From CAIJXB01 sp964455905 (GTDB taxonomy: Bacteria > Chlamydiota > Chlamydiia > Chlamydiales > Rhabdochlamydiaceae): DNA of 64,000 bases. Below the pieces are notes generated by a model that was not told where the DNA came from, did not search any database, and saw only the letters and a list, made by a program, of their open reading frames with translations. How positions within the stretch are numbered: position 1 is the stretch's first letter; the number at the start of each line of letters is the position of its first letter. Below are positions 9,701-18,345 of this stretch, in pieces. The position numbers and the translations under genes were made by a program. The stretch lies in assembly GCA_964455905.1 (NCBI GenBank), contig CAYVYN010000002.1:62001-126000 (forward strand), given 5' to 3'.

Positions 9701-12700
9701 TTTATAGAGAGAGGGACGATTAGTAAAGTAACAGGATTTACTGGAGGGGTAATAAAGCAAGGGCCTGGAACCTTGGTTTTGTCTCCTGAAAGTGGTTCAA
9801 ATACGTATGAAGGAGGGACTACCTTAGAAGAGGGGGTTGTTCAGGTTTCTTTTGATAAGGCCCTAGGAAGGGATTCAGGCTTGATTTCTCCTATTATTGG
9901 TAAAGGGGGAACTCTCCTTATATCGGGAAGTACATCATTTAGTACAAGCCGGCCTGTTACTTTTGAAAGTGGTTATACAACAACGTTTGATATAGGGGGG
10001 GATCTAGGGGCTGATCTTACGCTTACATTAAACGGTGCTATGGGTAGTTCTGGAGGGTTTATCAAAAGTGGAGAAGGAAAGCTTGTTCTTACTTCTAATA
10101 ATACCAACTCGGGAGGAACTACCGTAAGTGCGGGTTCTTTAGCTTTTAAAGATACGAATGGTTATATCGGTGGGTCGATTACAGTCGAACTAGGGGCTAC
10201 GTTTGAAATAGCTACTTCATCTAATCTTTCGGCAGGAACGTCTATTATTTTAAATTCAGGGACGCTAAGTGCTGTCGGGGATTATCCAAAAGTTACGAAT
10301 ACTCCTATTAATTTTAATGTGGGAGGAGGACTTATTTCTGTGGATAAAGATAGGACCTTAGAGCTGTCAGGTATTTTATCCGGAAATGGCGTTACGTTAC
10401 AAGAGGGTGTAAATGGACCAGGTACCCTTATTTTATCAGGAACAACGAGTACTTATACTGGAACAACTACTATTGATGGAGGCACTTTACAGATTGCTTC
10501 TGAGCTTAACTTAGGACTTACAAGCTCTATTATTTTACGTAACAACGAAGATGACGCTATTTTAAAAATAACAACACCAACAACTATTACAAAAAAAATA
10601 GAAGATCTAGATGGAACTATTGATGTGGGAAGCAATGCTGTTACGTTTACTGGAACACTTAAACCTTCTACTTTAGCTGTTTTAGAGAAAATAGGAACAG
10701 GCATGCTTACCTTCAGTCCAAGTTCTGTAACAGGTTCTTTGCCGGAGTTAAAGATTTTAGAAGGCTCTCTTACAGGCAACACCACGCTTCTTGGAAATAC
10801 TAAGATTACGTTGTCTTCCGGATCAAATAGTTTGATTTTTGCTGATACAAAAAATGGAACCTATTCAGGAACAACGCAGGCAGGTATTTCAGGAGGAGGG
10901 AATGTAGAGATTAATGCATCAGCAGATGACATTGTTGTGACATTTGCTCCAATATATAGTACAGGAAATAATTATACAGGAAGTACTACTTTAACAAGGG
11001 GAATTTTAGCAGTTAGTAAGGATAGTGATTTTGGAGCAACGGGAGGTAGTAGTTTAGGTCTGATAGGTTCTGGAGGAACATTACAAGCTACAGCTACGTT
11101 TACATCAAATAGGTTAGTATCTCTTACAACAGGAAAGACAACAACCTTTAAAGTGGATAAGAACCAGGTATTAACCTTAAATAAGACGATTTCAGGTGGA
11201 GGGACTTTAGCTAAAACAGGTTCTGGTGTTTTACAGCTAAAATGGGATGGAATTACTCCCAATAGCTATACAGGGGGGACCCTTCTTACAGAAGGCTCGA
11301 TAGAAATTACAAGTGATAATTTAGGTACGGGTACTATCACAGGAAATGGAGGCACCTTATCCGCTCCGACAGCTTCTGTCAGTTTAATGAATCTAGTTAC
11401 ATTAAACGATGGTAAAACGACTACATTTTTTATAGGAGATGGTCAGTCAGATACTTTAACTTTAAATGGGGTATTAAGTGGTGCTGGTTCTTTACTTAAA
11501 CAAGGGTTAGGTATTTTAGCCCTTAAAGCGATAAATACACATACAGGCATAATTACGATAGAATCGGGAGAGGTTTCTTTGACTGCTGGATCTTCTCTAA
11601 GTGCTTTTACAGTACAAACCGGCGCTATTTTTTCTCTTGGAACGGCATCTGGCTTAGCTCCAGGGAGCTCTTTTACATTTACAGGAGGCACCTTTGAGCC
11701 TCTTGTATCAGCGACGGTTTCTAGTAATATGTCCTTTGGGTCCGGGGGCGCTATTTTTTCTGTGCCTACAGGTCTAGTTCTTACTTTGTCGGGTATTTTG
11801 TCTGGGGATAATGCTTTTACGTTGCCTTCTGGAAGTTCTACCCAAGGAACTGTTGTCTTATCGGGAGTAAGTAACACCTATAAAGGAGGCGTAAGCTTAT
11901 TGGGGGGGACTTTGCAGATTTCTTCCGGCGGTAGTTTAGGGACTGTTGCAAGTAGTTCTGTTGTTTTAAATGGTGGTATTTTAAAGGTTACAGCCTCTAC
12001 GACAATTAGTCAGGATCTATCCACGCTACAAGGAACCCTTGACGTTGATGGATTGAATAGTGTTACTTTTAACGGGAAAATTACAGCAGCTAGCGGGGTT
12101 ACGCTAAAGAAGATAGGAACTGGTACAGCAATTTTTTCTCCAAGCAGTGTTGGCGTGACAAGTCTACCTATTTTGAACCTTGAAGTTGGTTCCGTACAGG
12201 GAAATACGTCTCTTTTTGCTGATTCAGAAATTGACCTTTCAGATGGCACTACGATGATTTTTAATCAAACAACAGCTGGAACTTATCGCGGTTCTAGTAG
12301 TCAAAGTATTTCAGGGGCTGGTTCTATCAATATACAAGGGACATCTGGTGTTGTTTTAACATTTAGCCCTAAGGTAGCCCCGACCTATACGGGCTCGACT
12401 ATTCTTACAAGTGGTACTTTATCAATTAGTAGTAGTTCTTATTTAGGAAGCTCCTTAGGAGGTATCACAGGATCAGGAGGCACTTTAGAAACAACAGCTA
12501 CTATGACATCTTCAAAAGCAATTAGTCTAACAGGTAGCTCAAAAACAATTTTTAGCCCTACGCAAAATACAACACTGACACTAACTGGTGGTATTGGTGG
12601 TACTGGTGGGTTGATCAAGGAAGGAAAGGGGATTCTTAATCTAAATCCCGGTTCAACAGTTGTAAGTACGTATGAGGGAGGAACTACTCTTCAAGAGGGT

Positions 12701-15700
12701 ATTTTACAAATTAAGTCTGATGCAGCGCTAGGTAATTTAATTGGAGGTATCATAGGTTCAGGAGGAACTCTACAGGTAATTACAAGTTCATTTACTTCAG
12801 CTAGAAATGCTTCATTAACAGCGGGGACTGTAACAACATTTGATACCGGAGCCTATACGCTAACCTATACGGGAGCTATTACAGGAGACGGGGCTTTAAG
12901 TAAGGCTGGGACAGGGACTCTTGACTTACAAGGAGCTAATAGCTTTACAGGAGGAACGACTTTAACAGCAGGGACGGTTTCGATTATTGCAGGTAATGGG
13001 TTAAGCACGGGCGCTTTGACATTTAATGGAGGTACGTTATCTATCAAGGAAACTCTCTCTCTTTCAAATCCTGTTGTTTTTACAAAACAAGGTCTATTTA
13101 CGATTACTTCTGGTAAGAGCGTCACCTCAGTTGGGGTTTTATCTGGTACAGGTGGATTTTCTTTGACAGGAGGAACCCTTATTTTGCAAGGGGCAAATAC
13201 GTACACAGGGGTCGGAGAAGTAAAATCAGGTACCCTAGAGGTTTCTACATCAAGTAGTTTAGGAGCTTCTACAAGCTCTCTTAGCTTAAATGGTTCCGGG
13301 ACTGTTTTGAAAGTAAATTCGGCAACCGATGTGTCTTTTAGCCAAGCTGTGGAAATGAAAACAAGTACCACGATAGAAGTAGTAGCTCATAAGGCTAGCT
13401 TTTCAGGTTCTATAACGCCTTCATCTAGCGTTGTTCTTTCAAAGACAGGGGCTGGGGCCTTGTCGATGTTACCTACGACAAATTCGATACGTTCTATAGG
13501 TACCTTAGATATTAAAGCAGGTAGCTTTATAGGAAATAGTTACAACTTATCTACAAGTATAGTTACAACTGCATCAGGAACAACTCTTAGCTTTTCTCAA
13601 GGAGCGGGTGTCAGTGGTTCTTATGGAGGAGGTTCTTCTTCGATCTCAGGTTCTGGTGCTGTAATTATAGCGGGAGCTTCTGATTCGGTGTTGACATTTC
13701 AAGGATCTAATACCTTTACAGGAGGCCTTACTCTTACTTCAGGGACGCTTTCAATCAGCAGTGATAATCGCTTAGGAGGAAGTACGGTTGCGATTTCTGG
13801 TAATGGGGGAATATTAGAGACAACGGCTAATTTTACTATTTCTCGATCTTTAAGTTTATCAGGTAGTACAAATACGACAATAGCTCCTAGTGGACCAACA
13901 TTAACCTGGTCTGGGGTCATATCGGGAGATGGGGGACTTATTAAAGATGGAGGGGGGGACCTAGTGTTAGCTGGCGTAAATACGTATAAGGGCGGCACTA
14001 CTTTTCAAGGGGCTGGAGCTTTAAAAGTAGCCTCAGATACAGCCTTAGGGGATACGACAGGGTCTATTATAGGAAATGGTGGTACGCTTAGTGCAACAGC
14101 TACTTTTACTTCTTCTCGTAGTTTGATTTTAAATAGAGGAAAGACAACGACACTTTCAGTAGATAGTGGAAAGGTTCTTACGCTAAATGGTGTAATTAGT
14201 GATCAGGCAGGAACAAGTGGTGCTGGGGTTTTAAATAAACTAGGCGCAGGGACTCTTGTTTTAGGAAATAGTGCTAACACCAATACTGGGGGGGTAACGA
14301 TTACGGCAGGGGATATTTCTATAAGCCAAGCAAGTCAGTTTTCAGGTGTTTCTTTAAAATTTGCAGGAGGCGCTCTTAGCACAACAGGTAGTATGACTTT
14401 TGCAAAGGGGATAACATTTGATTCGACAGGATCACTTAAAGTCACATCAGGAACAACCTTAACTCTTTCAGGTGTTTTAGCGGGCCTCAAAGGTTTTTCT
14501 ATGACAGGGGGTACTGTCATTTTATCCAATACCAATACATATCAAGGAAATACTGAAGTTGTCTCTGGCACTTTACAGTTTAGTGGGGATAGTAATTTAG
14601 GGAACTCTATTCTTAGTGATACAGCTGCAGTTGGTGCTGTCGTTCTTTCGGGAGGCACTTTAAATATTTTAGGAGATATTAGCTCTGTTCGAGGGTTCCA
14701 AGGATGTAATGGAACAGTGAATGTCAATACGTATAATGTTAGCTATTCAGGAGTAGTCAGCTCCAATATAGGCTCTAAATTAACAAAAGAGGGTTCTGGA
14801 AGGTTATCTTTAATTCCTTCGACAAGTTCTATTAGTAGCTCTTCTTTACTTAAACTAGATATTAAAGAAGGATCTTTTACAGGAAATAGCTATAGTCTCG
14901 GGAATACAGAAATTACTACAAGTACAACTACGGGTGTTGTCACAGAAATAGCTTTTAATCAAAATGTGGCAGGGACTTTTTCTGGTAGCACTTCAGGTAA
15001 TGGATCTTTTCGTATGCAGGGAGCTTCTTCTGGCGTTCTTACTGTAAATGGAAAACAAGAGTTTGCTGGAAATCTTTATTTAGAAGGTGGTGTTTACTCT
15101 GTTAGCAACGATAACTCTTTAGGTAAAGCAGGAGGGAAAATTTATGCAGTAGGAACTTTTGGTAAAGTTCAGACTACAGCTAGTTTTTCTACAGATAGAG
15201 ATGTCTTATTTGATGCAGCGACGATAACTATGGAAGTTATAAATGGGCGATCTGAGACTACTTGGACGTTTAATTCTTCCCTAATTCAGGGAAACGCCCT
15301 AAGTAAAGCTGGGGATGGAACCTTGAAATTAAATGGAACAGTTAATGTGAGCACTATCAGCGTGAATGGTGGGACTCTTTATGTAAATGGTGTAGTTCAA
15401 TCGTCTACAGGATCTTCTTCTCAAAGTTCTACTGAAAGCTTTTCTAGTAACCGTATGAGTTCTGCTCCACCTATTTGCAAGGTGGTTGTAAATCGTTCAG
15501 GGGGACTAGTCGGAGGTGGAATTATTGCTGGTGATGTTTTTTCATATGGATTTATAGCTCCAGGAGATCAAACCTCAGAGTCTTCTTTAACAGTTGAAGG
15601 GAATGTTTCTATGTTCTCAGGAAGTGTTTTTCTAGATGACATCAGCCCAAATAACTGCTCACATCTTGATGTGGGTGGAGTATTTAGTATTGCACCTAAC

Positions 15701-17080
15701 GTGACAAGTATTCTTGTTCCTCGTAGTGGTATATATAAGATACCAGAAAACCTGTCTATTATTACTGCTGCAGGTGGAGTTACTGGTCAGTTTGTTAGTA
15801 TGTCTATCCCTGAAGTTTTATTTATGAGCGCCGTTGCAAACTATTCGGATCCTTTTTCTGTTGGTGTAACGGTGACTCCTTTGCAAATTTTTTCGGAGGT
15901 AACAGGGCGTAATGCTGATGCAGTAGCAACTTCATTAGATAACGTCATTGACTGGAATAGACTCAATGTATCCTTTACTTTACCTTTAGTAGATACTGTT
16001 TCTAATGCCCTTTTACCAGGTGTCCTTAGAAGCCTTATGCCTCTTGCTTCTTATCCAAATAAGATGACAAATACCTTGAACAAGATGCAGCCTGCTGCAT
16101 TAAAGGGACTTGTTATTGCACAAGAAAGCGCTTCTATAGAGGTAAGAGGAGCTCTTAGCTCTAGGATGCAAAATGCTTTAGATACTAAATCATGTTACGC
16201 TCTAGAAGATGGATCCTGTAAAGATGATACGAAAAGAGTCCATATTTGGCTCTCTGGTATGGGAAATGTATTAAATCAAAAGTCGAATACTTATAACCAT
16301 AGCCCTCAGGTCGGATATCAAAGTAAATTAGTTGGAACAGTAGCTGGGGTTGATGCTCACTTTTTAGACTACTTCTACGCAGGGGCTCTTGGTGGCTATA
16401 CCAACTCACACATCAACTGGAAAGAAAACCGTGGTCATGGCGATGTTAATACTGGTTACGGAGGACTCTATCTATCGTTCTTAGGGGAGATGTTCTACGG
16501 GAACGCGTCTATTATCGGAGGTTGGAGCAGCTATAACACAACAAGAAACATTTTTTATCCAGGTGTTCATGAGACAGCCAAAGGGCAGCGCCAAGGAAGA
16601 GAGCTTCTATCTCATATAGATACAGGAATCAACTTAGGATTTAGCGGCTTTACTGTTAGACCGTTTGATAGTTTTGACTATTTAGCTGGAGTAGAAAACA
16701 GCTACGAGGAAACTGGCGCTAGAGACTGGAATCTACGTATCCGTAAAAGCAACGCGATTATGCTACGTAACGAGCTAGGCTTACAGTTTGCTGGGTGTGT
16801 TTGCGTCAAAGAGTCTAAGTGGACTGTTTCACCTAAAGTTAGCTGGGTAAGGGAAGTGAGGGTCAAAGGATCTCATTATAGAGCATCATTTGCTGGAGCC
16901 AGTGAGTTTCCTTTCACTGTCACAGGGTATTTTCCAAGTAGAAACCTTTTTTCTCCAGGACTCATGATAGCTGGCACTATGTATCAAGATAGACTAGGTA
17001 TAAACTTCACCTATGATGGCGAGTTTACAGGCGGCTATAGCGCTCATAAGTATACGGCAGAGGCTCGGTTTGGGTTCTAA
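6743..17080 (+). CDS. Giant autotransporter adhesin-like protein with beta-strand repeat passenger
   Basis: 3445 residues in one uninterrupted frame. A signal peptide (residues 1-24, MWKKAFVTSLTCFSLGF...) is followed by a short cysteine-containing N-terminal region, a passenger of roughly 2900 residues, and a C-terminal beta-barrel (about 3166-3445) that ends in phenylalanine (EARFGF), the usual outer-membrane insertion signature. The passenger consists of dozens of autotransporter-associated beta-strand repeats of the type YTGGTTLTSGTLSIS...LG...GSGGTL, expected to fold as a long beta-helix. Around these, a larger module of about 445-490 residues recurs about five times (see findings). The segment before the barrel (IAPGDQTSESSLTVEGN..., TAAGGVTGQF) matches the conserved end of passengers. 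Type V secretion exposes such proteins on the surface. GGAG precedes the ATG by 6 bases; a strong terminator follows. It has the architecture of classical autotransporters rather than the GGAI/FxxN repeats of chlamydial Pmp proteins. Confidence 0.93.
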   Translation: MWKKAFVTSLTCFSLGFEILGQADDCYVEYDEQVKYTSTSQFSSCESLDMLGVVPGLIDAPRFQFEPYGNGTNWTFGGSINLDGDADGGDTAIGELYIVPGPDGQATSLEVFGGLNMGSNTDSGYFIYGSNDQDQLATGKLILSGSSNSTSADGKIYIGGDRDDDRISGFVSIGKGSNPFGENTVYVVENGSRLLVTDTITCSNPFIFKSYVSSPNDSNVHLDVAPGVTFTASGVFEFQREDDDEYCQVNRQDEGGGTVILSTLKEDDLYIQNVQINKGVLEININPEGSGRVAVGEATLRFGSSMNWKSDHQIELYSLSSVLDDGGNEVTVDALVSDKTYGATEGDGRLNKIGSGTLTLTNTNTYSKGTYLKEGRLAISSPAQINASTYTSSNGLYLYSSTVLEVTGSLTLGIPINLIPASGASSYSGTISIADGKVFTLSGSEARLIGSGGVNDTLTIQDFGTFKLNTATADFLGSYVLLDSTLEVSNNAGINKNFINLNGGTLKLSGGNLEIGTLIASGDSFVSLGSYSLTVNNSGDNFSDASISGTGQVFFKGTGSIDLKGAASTYSGGTDISGGLEIYVDAGDNLGTGPITLGSGCLLGFSFGADATITQPVTLGGACKINAASATGTISGIISGSGGSLEISGRDGFLTLSGDNNYTGNTTIKDAIVSISLASSFGSSTTAISLTNGGVIATNTLTLPNTRAINLEVGTSELSAAEGKIFTIEGAINGSGGVDVAGPGITILKGTNTFSGQLEITGGTLQVGADSNLGASGGEITLDGGILSIVGGSIDSDRGFFGINGQISVDSGYEARFSGPCTVTKSDSTLVKIGAGVAGVLPLTPPLSTFIPFVIVSGGSLETNTYVTSGSAISVAAGTKIVFKQKVPGSYSGSQTNGGLSGAGSLEVRGDSGVAFTLDTVTVPNTYTGDTILGSGILAISTDVSLGGSPKVIGRGGSLQTTLTTTSQRPVSLEASLPFIVNEAAVFIERGTISKVTGFTGGVIKQGPGTLVLSPESGSNTYEGGTTLEEGVVQVSFDKALGRDSGLISPIIGKGGTLLISGSTSFSTSRPVTFESGYTTTFDIGGDLGADLTLTLNGAMGSSGGFIKSGEGKLVLTSNNTNSGGTTVSAGSLAFKDTNGYIGGSITVELGATFEIATSSNLSAGTSIILNSGTLSAVGDYPKVTNTPINFNVGGGLISVDKDRTLELSGILSGNGVTLQEGVNGPGTLILSGTTSTYTGTTTIDGGTLQIASELNLGLTSSIILRNNEDDAILKITTPTTITKKIEDLDGTIDVGSNAVTFTGTLKPSTLAVLEKIGTGMLTFSPSSVTGSLPELKILEGSLTGNTTLLGNTKITLSSGSNSLIFADTKNGTYSGTTQAGISGGGNVEINASADDIVVTFAPIYSTGNNYTGSTTLTRGILAVSKDSDFGATGGSSLGLIGSGGTLQATATFTSNRLVSLTTGKTTTFKVDKNQVLTLNKTISGGGTLAKTGSGVLQLKWDGITPNSYTGGTLLTEGSIEITSDNLGTGTITGNGGTLSAPTASVSLMNLVTLNDGKTTTFFIGDGQSDTLTLNGVLSGAGSLLKQGLGILALKAINTHTGIITIESGEVSLTAGSSLSAFTVQTGAIFSLGTASGLAPGSSFTFTGGTFEPLVSATVSSNMSFGSGGAIFSVPTGLVLTLSGILSGDNAFTLPSGSSTQGTVVLSGVSNTYKGGVSLLGGTLQISSGGSLGTVASSSVVLNGGILKVTASTTISQDLSTLQGTLDVDGLNSVTFNGKITAASGVTLKKIGTGTAIFSPSSVGVTSLPILNLEVGSVQGNTSLFADSEIDLSDGTTMIFNQTTAGTYRGSSSQSISGAGSINIQGTSGVVLTFSPKVAPTYTGSTILTSGTLSISSSSYLGSSLGGITGSGGTLETTATMTSSKAISLTGSSKTIFSPTQNTTLTLTGGIGGTGGLIKEGKGILNLNPGSTVVSTYEGGTTLQEGILQIKSDAALGNLIGGIIGSGGTLQVITSSFTSARNASLTAGTVTTFDTGAYTLTYTGAITGDGALSKAGTGTLDLQGANSFTGGTTLTAGTVSIIAGNGLSTGALTFNGGTLSIKETLSLSNPVVFTKQGLFTITSGKSVTSVGVLSGTGGFSLTGGTLILQGANTYTGVGEVKSGTLEVSTSSSLGASTSSLSLNGSGTVLKVNSATDVSFSQAVEMKTSTTIEVVAHKASFSGSITPSSSVVLSKTGAGALSMLPTTNSIRSIGTLDIKAGSFIGNSYNLSTSIVTTASGTTLSFSQGAGVSGSYGGGSSSISGSGAVIIAGASDSVLTFQGSNTFTGGLTLTSGTLSISSDNRLGGSTVAISGNGGILETTANFTISRSLSLSGSTNTTIAPSGPTLTWSGVISGDGGLIKDGGGDLVLAGVNTYKGGTTFQGAGALKVASDTALGDTTGSIIGNGGTLSATATFTSSRSLILNRGKTTTLSVDSGKVLTLNGVISDQAGTSGAGVLNKLGAGTLVLGNSANTNTGGVTITAGDISISQASQFSGVSLKFAGGALSTTGSMTFAKGITFDSTGSLKVTSGTTLTLSGVLAGLKGFSMTGGTVILSNTNTYQGNTEVVSGTLQFSGDSNLGNSILSDTAAVGAVVLSGGTLNILGDISSVRGFQGCNGTVNVNTYNVSYSGVVSSNIGSKLTKEGSGRLSLIPSTSSISSSSLLKLDIKEGSFTGNSYSLGNTEITTSTTTGVVTEIAFNQNVAGTFSGSTSGNGSFRMQGASSGVLTVNGKQEFAGNLYLEGGVYSVSNDNSLGKAGGKIYAVGTFGKVQTTASFSTDRDVLFDAATITMEVINGRSETTWTFNSSLIQGNALSKAGDGTLKLNGTVNVSTISVNGGTLYVNGVVQSSTGSSSQSSTESFSSNRMSSAPPICKVVVNRSGGLVGGGIIAGDVFSYGFIAPGDQTSESSLTVEGNVSMFSGSVFLDDISPNNCSHLDVGGVFSIAPNVTSILVPRSGIYKIPENLSIITAAGGVTGQFVSMSIPEVLFMSAVANYSDPFSVGVTVTPLQIFSEVTGRNADAVATSLDNVIDWNRLNVSFTLPLVDTVSNALLPGVLRSLMPLASYPNKMTNTLNKMQPAALKGLVIAQESASIEVRGALSSRMQNALDTKSCYALEDGSCKDDTKRVHIWLSGMGNVLNQKSNTYNHSPQVGYQSKLVGTVAGVDAHFLDYFYAGALGGYTNSHINWKENRGHGDVNTGYGGLYLSFLGEMFYGNASIIGGWSSYNTTRNIFYPGVHETAKGQRQGRELLSHIDTGINLGFSGFTVRPFDSFDYLAGVENSYEETGARDWNLRIRKSNAIMLRNELGLQFAGCVCVKESKWTVSPKVSWVREVRVKGSHYRASFAGASEFPFTVTGYFPSRNLFSPGLMIAGTMYQDRLGINFTYDGEFTGGYSAHKYTAEARFGF

Positions 17081-17090
17081 TGAATGTATT

Positions 17091-17127
17091 AAAGCAGCTA
17101 TTATTTTGCAAATAGCTGCTTTTTTTA
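17091..17127 (+). terminator. Terminator of the autotransporter gene
   Basis: A 12-bp stem around AGCAGCTATT / AATAGCTGCT (17091-17102 with 17111-17122), 8-base loop, and a T-run. Classical Rho-independent terminator directly after the stop codon. Confidence 0.88.
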
Positions 17128-17167
17128 CGAGAGTGAAAATTGTCTTTTTAAATTTATAGTAAGACGC

Positions 17168-17476
17168 TTACTTCTTATTAGTTTTTGAGTATCCCACTGG
17201 ATATTTACTTAAGAGAAGCTCTGCTGTTAGACCTGTGATAAATAAGCGTTTATGCCTGCTTGTATGGCCAGCAAGGAGTTCTATTTTAGACTTGCTGATG
17301 CCTAATGTTTTTGCTAGAAACTCTATGAGTAAAGTGTTTGCTTCACCTTTTTCGGGAATGGCTTTTAATCGAACTTTCAGCTCGTTGCCTTCCCACCCTA
17401 ATACTTCATTCGAGGAAGCTCTTACTGTTACTTTTATTGGTAATTCAAAACCGTTAGAAGTTTCTTTAAGATGCAT
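17168..17476 (-). CDS. YggU/DUF167 family protein
   Basis: 102 residues with the family pattern: V.V...AS.NEV.GWEG..LKVRLKA.PEKGEAN..LIEFLAK.L.ISKS.IELL.G..SR.K (for example KAIPEKGEANTLLIEFLAK). DUF167 proteins are small alpha/beta proteins found in nearly all bacteria and of unclear function. No signal peptide. It lies alone on the minus strand, convergent to the autotransporter. Confidence 0.88.
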   Translation of the reverse strand: MHLKETSNGFELPIKVTVRASSNEVLGWEGNELKVRLKAIPEKGEANTLLIEFLAKTLGISKSKIELLAGHTSRHKRLFITGLTAELLLSKYPVGYSKTNKK

Positions 17477-17640
17477 TTTTCGTTCTTTTTAATTTTCTTT
17501 TCATACTACTATAGCGTTCAATAAAATGTCATTTAAATATTTTAAGCTTTAACTGCTAGGTATTTTTTTGTATGTTATTTTACGTGAACAAGAAATCTTG
17601 TTTTTAATTTGTAACATGAGTTGATGAACTTGGGGGTTTT

Positions 17641-18261
17641 ATGAAGTTTTATATTTGTGCTGCGTTAGCTTTTTTATCTGCTTTTAACTCTGTTTATGGA
17701 AAAACTGATGAGGAAAGAGTTGAAACACTTGCATCTAAGATCATCTTAGAAAATACGAGTGGGTATTATATTCTTTCTGACAAAAGCTGCTGGAAGGTTG
17801 TTGGATTTTCTAAAAGATGGAGAGGGGTTGTTGAGTGGTGGAATCGTGTAGAGTTAGCTCCAGCAAAATATAATACCATCCCTAGTGACTGGTTTATTGG
17901 AAGTGAAATAGCTATTTTTTCTAAAAGGAATGCTTTAGATGTAAGTGAGGAGAATGCTTCTAATTATGATGTGATTAGACAGTGTACTCATCTACTAGAA
18001 AATCAAAGAACTGGACATGTTTTATTTGCTATTTATATGCCAGTAGAAGAATGTTTTATTCAACTGGCAGCGGATTCATATAAAGATGGGCACGCTCAAG
18101 GTTTTGCGAAGTGTCTTCAGGAAAATTTTAAGAGTAAAACTGATTCTTATTCGAAAGAATATGACCTTGGCTATATTGAAGGCTATAAAAATGGGTATGA
18201 TAAAGGATATCAAGCTTCTGAAAGAAATAGTCTGCCAGAAGCTTTTTTTGTAGAGTATTAA
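17641..18261 (+). CDS. Secreted protein of unknown function
   Basis: 206 residues with a clear signal peptide (MKFYICAALAFLSAFNSVYG, cleavage after VYG). The mature part contains six cysteines and ends in a glycine/tyrosine periodicity (YDLGYIEGYKNGYDKGYQ), a tandem repeat of G-Y-x-x-G type that in other families forms short helical hairpins. I do not recognise the family. A GGGGG ribosome site lies 6 bases before the ATG. Single-gene unit with a bidirectional hairpin downstream. Probably periplasmic or exported. Confidence 0.7.
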   Translation: MKFYICAALAFLSAFNSVYGKTDEERVETLASKIILENTSGYYILSDKSCWKVVGFSKRWRGVVEWWNRVELAPAKYNTIPSDWFIGSEIAIFSKRNALDVSEENASNYDVIRQCTHLLENQRTGHVLFAIYMPVEECFIQLAADSYKDGHAQGFAKCLQENFKSKTDSYSKEYDLGYIEGYKNGYDKGYQASERNSLPEAFFVEY

Positions 18262-18309
18262 AAAAAGCAAGAACATTGCTCCTTTAAAATAGGAAAAAGG
18301 GAGCAATGT
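18260..18309 (-). terminator. Bidirectional hairpin between convergent genes
   Basis: A 10-bp stem ACATTGCTCC / GGAGCAATGT (18273-18282 with 18300-18309). On the minus strand it is followed by TCTTGCTTTTTTT, a good U-run for the 18346-19722 gene. Confidence 0.65.
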
Positions 18310-18345
18310 AAATCAAAAAACTAGCTTCTAGGTTTTCGATAGTTC

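Noticed and set aside
7144..14727. A dozen minus-strand ORFs of 60-168 codons inside the giant autotransporter
   Set aside because: They are antisense to a repeat-rich gene, share its periodicity, have no ribosome sites and read as valine/proline/lysine-rich shadows.
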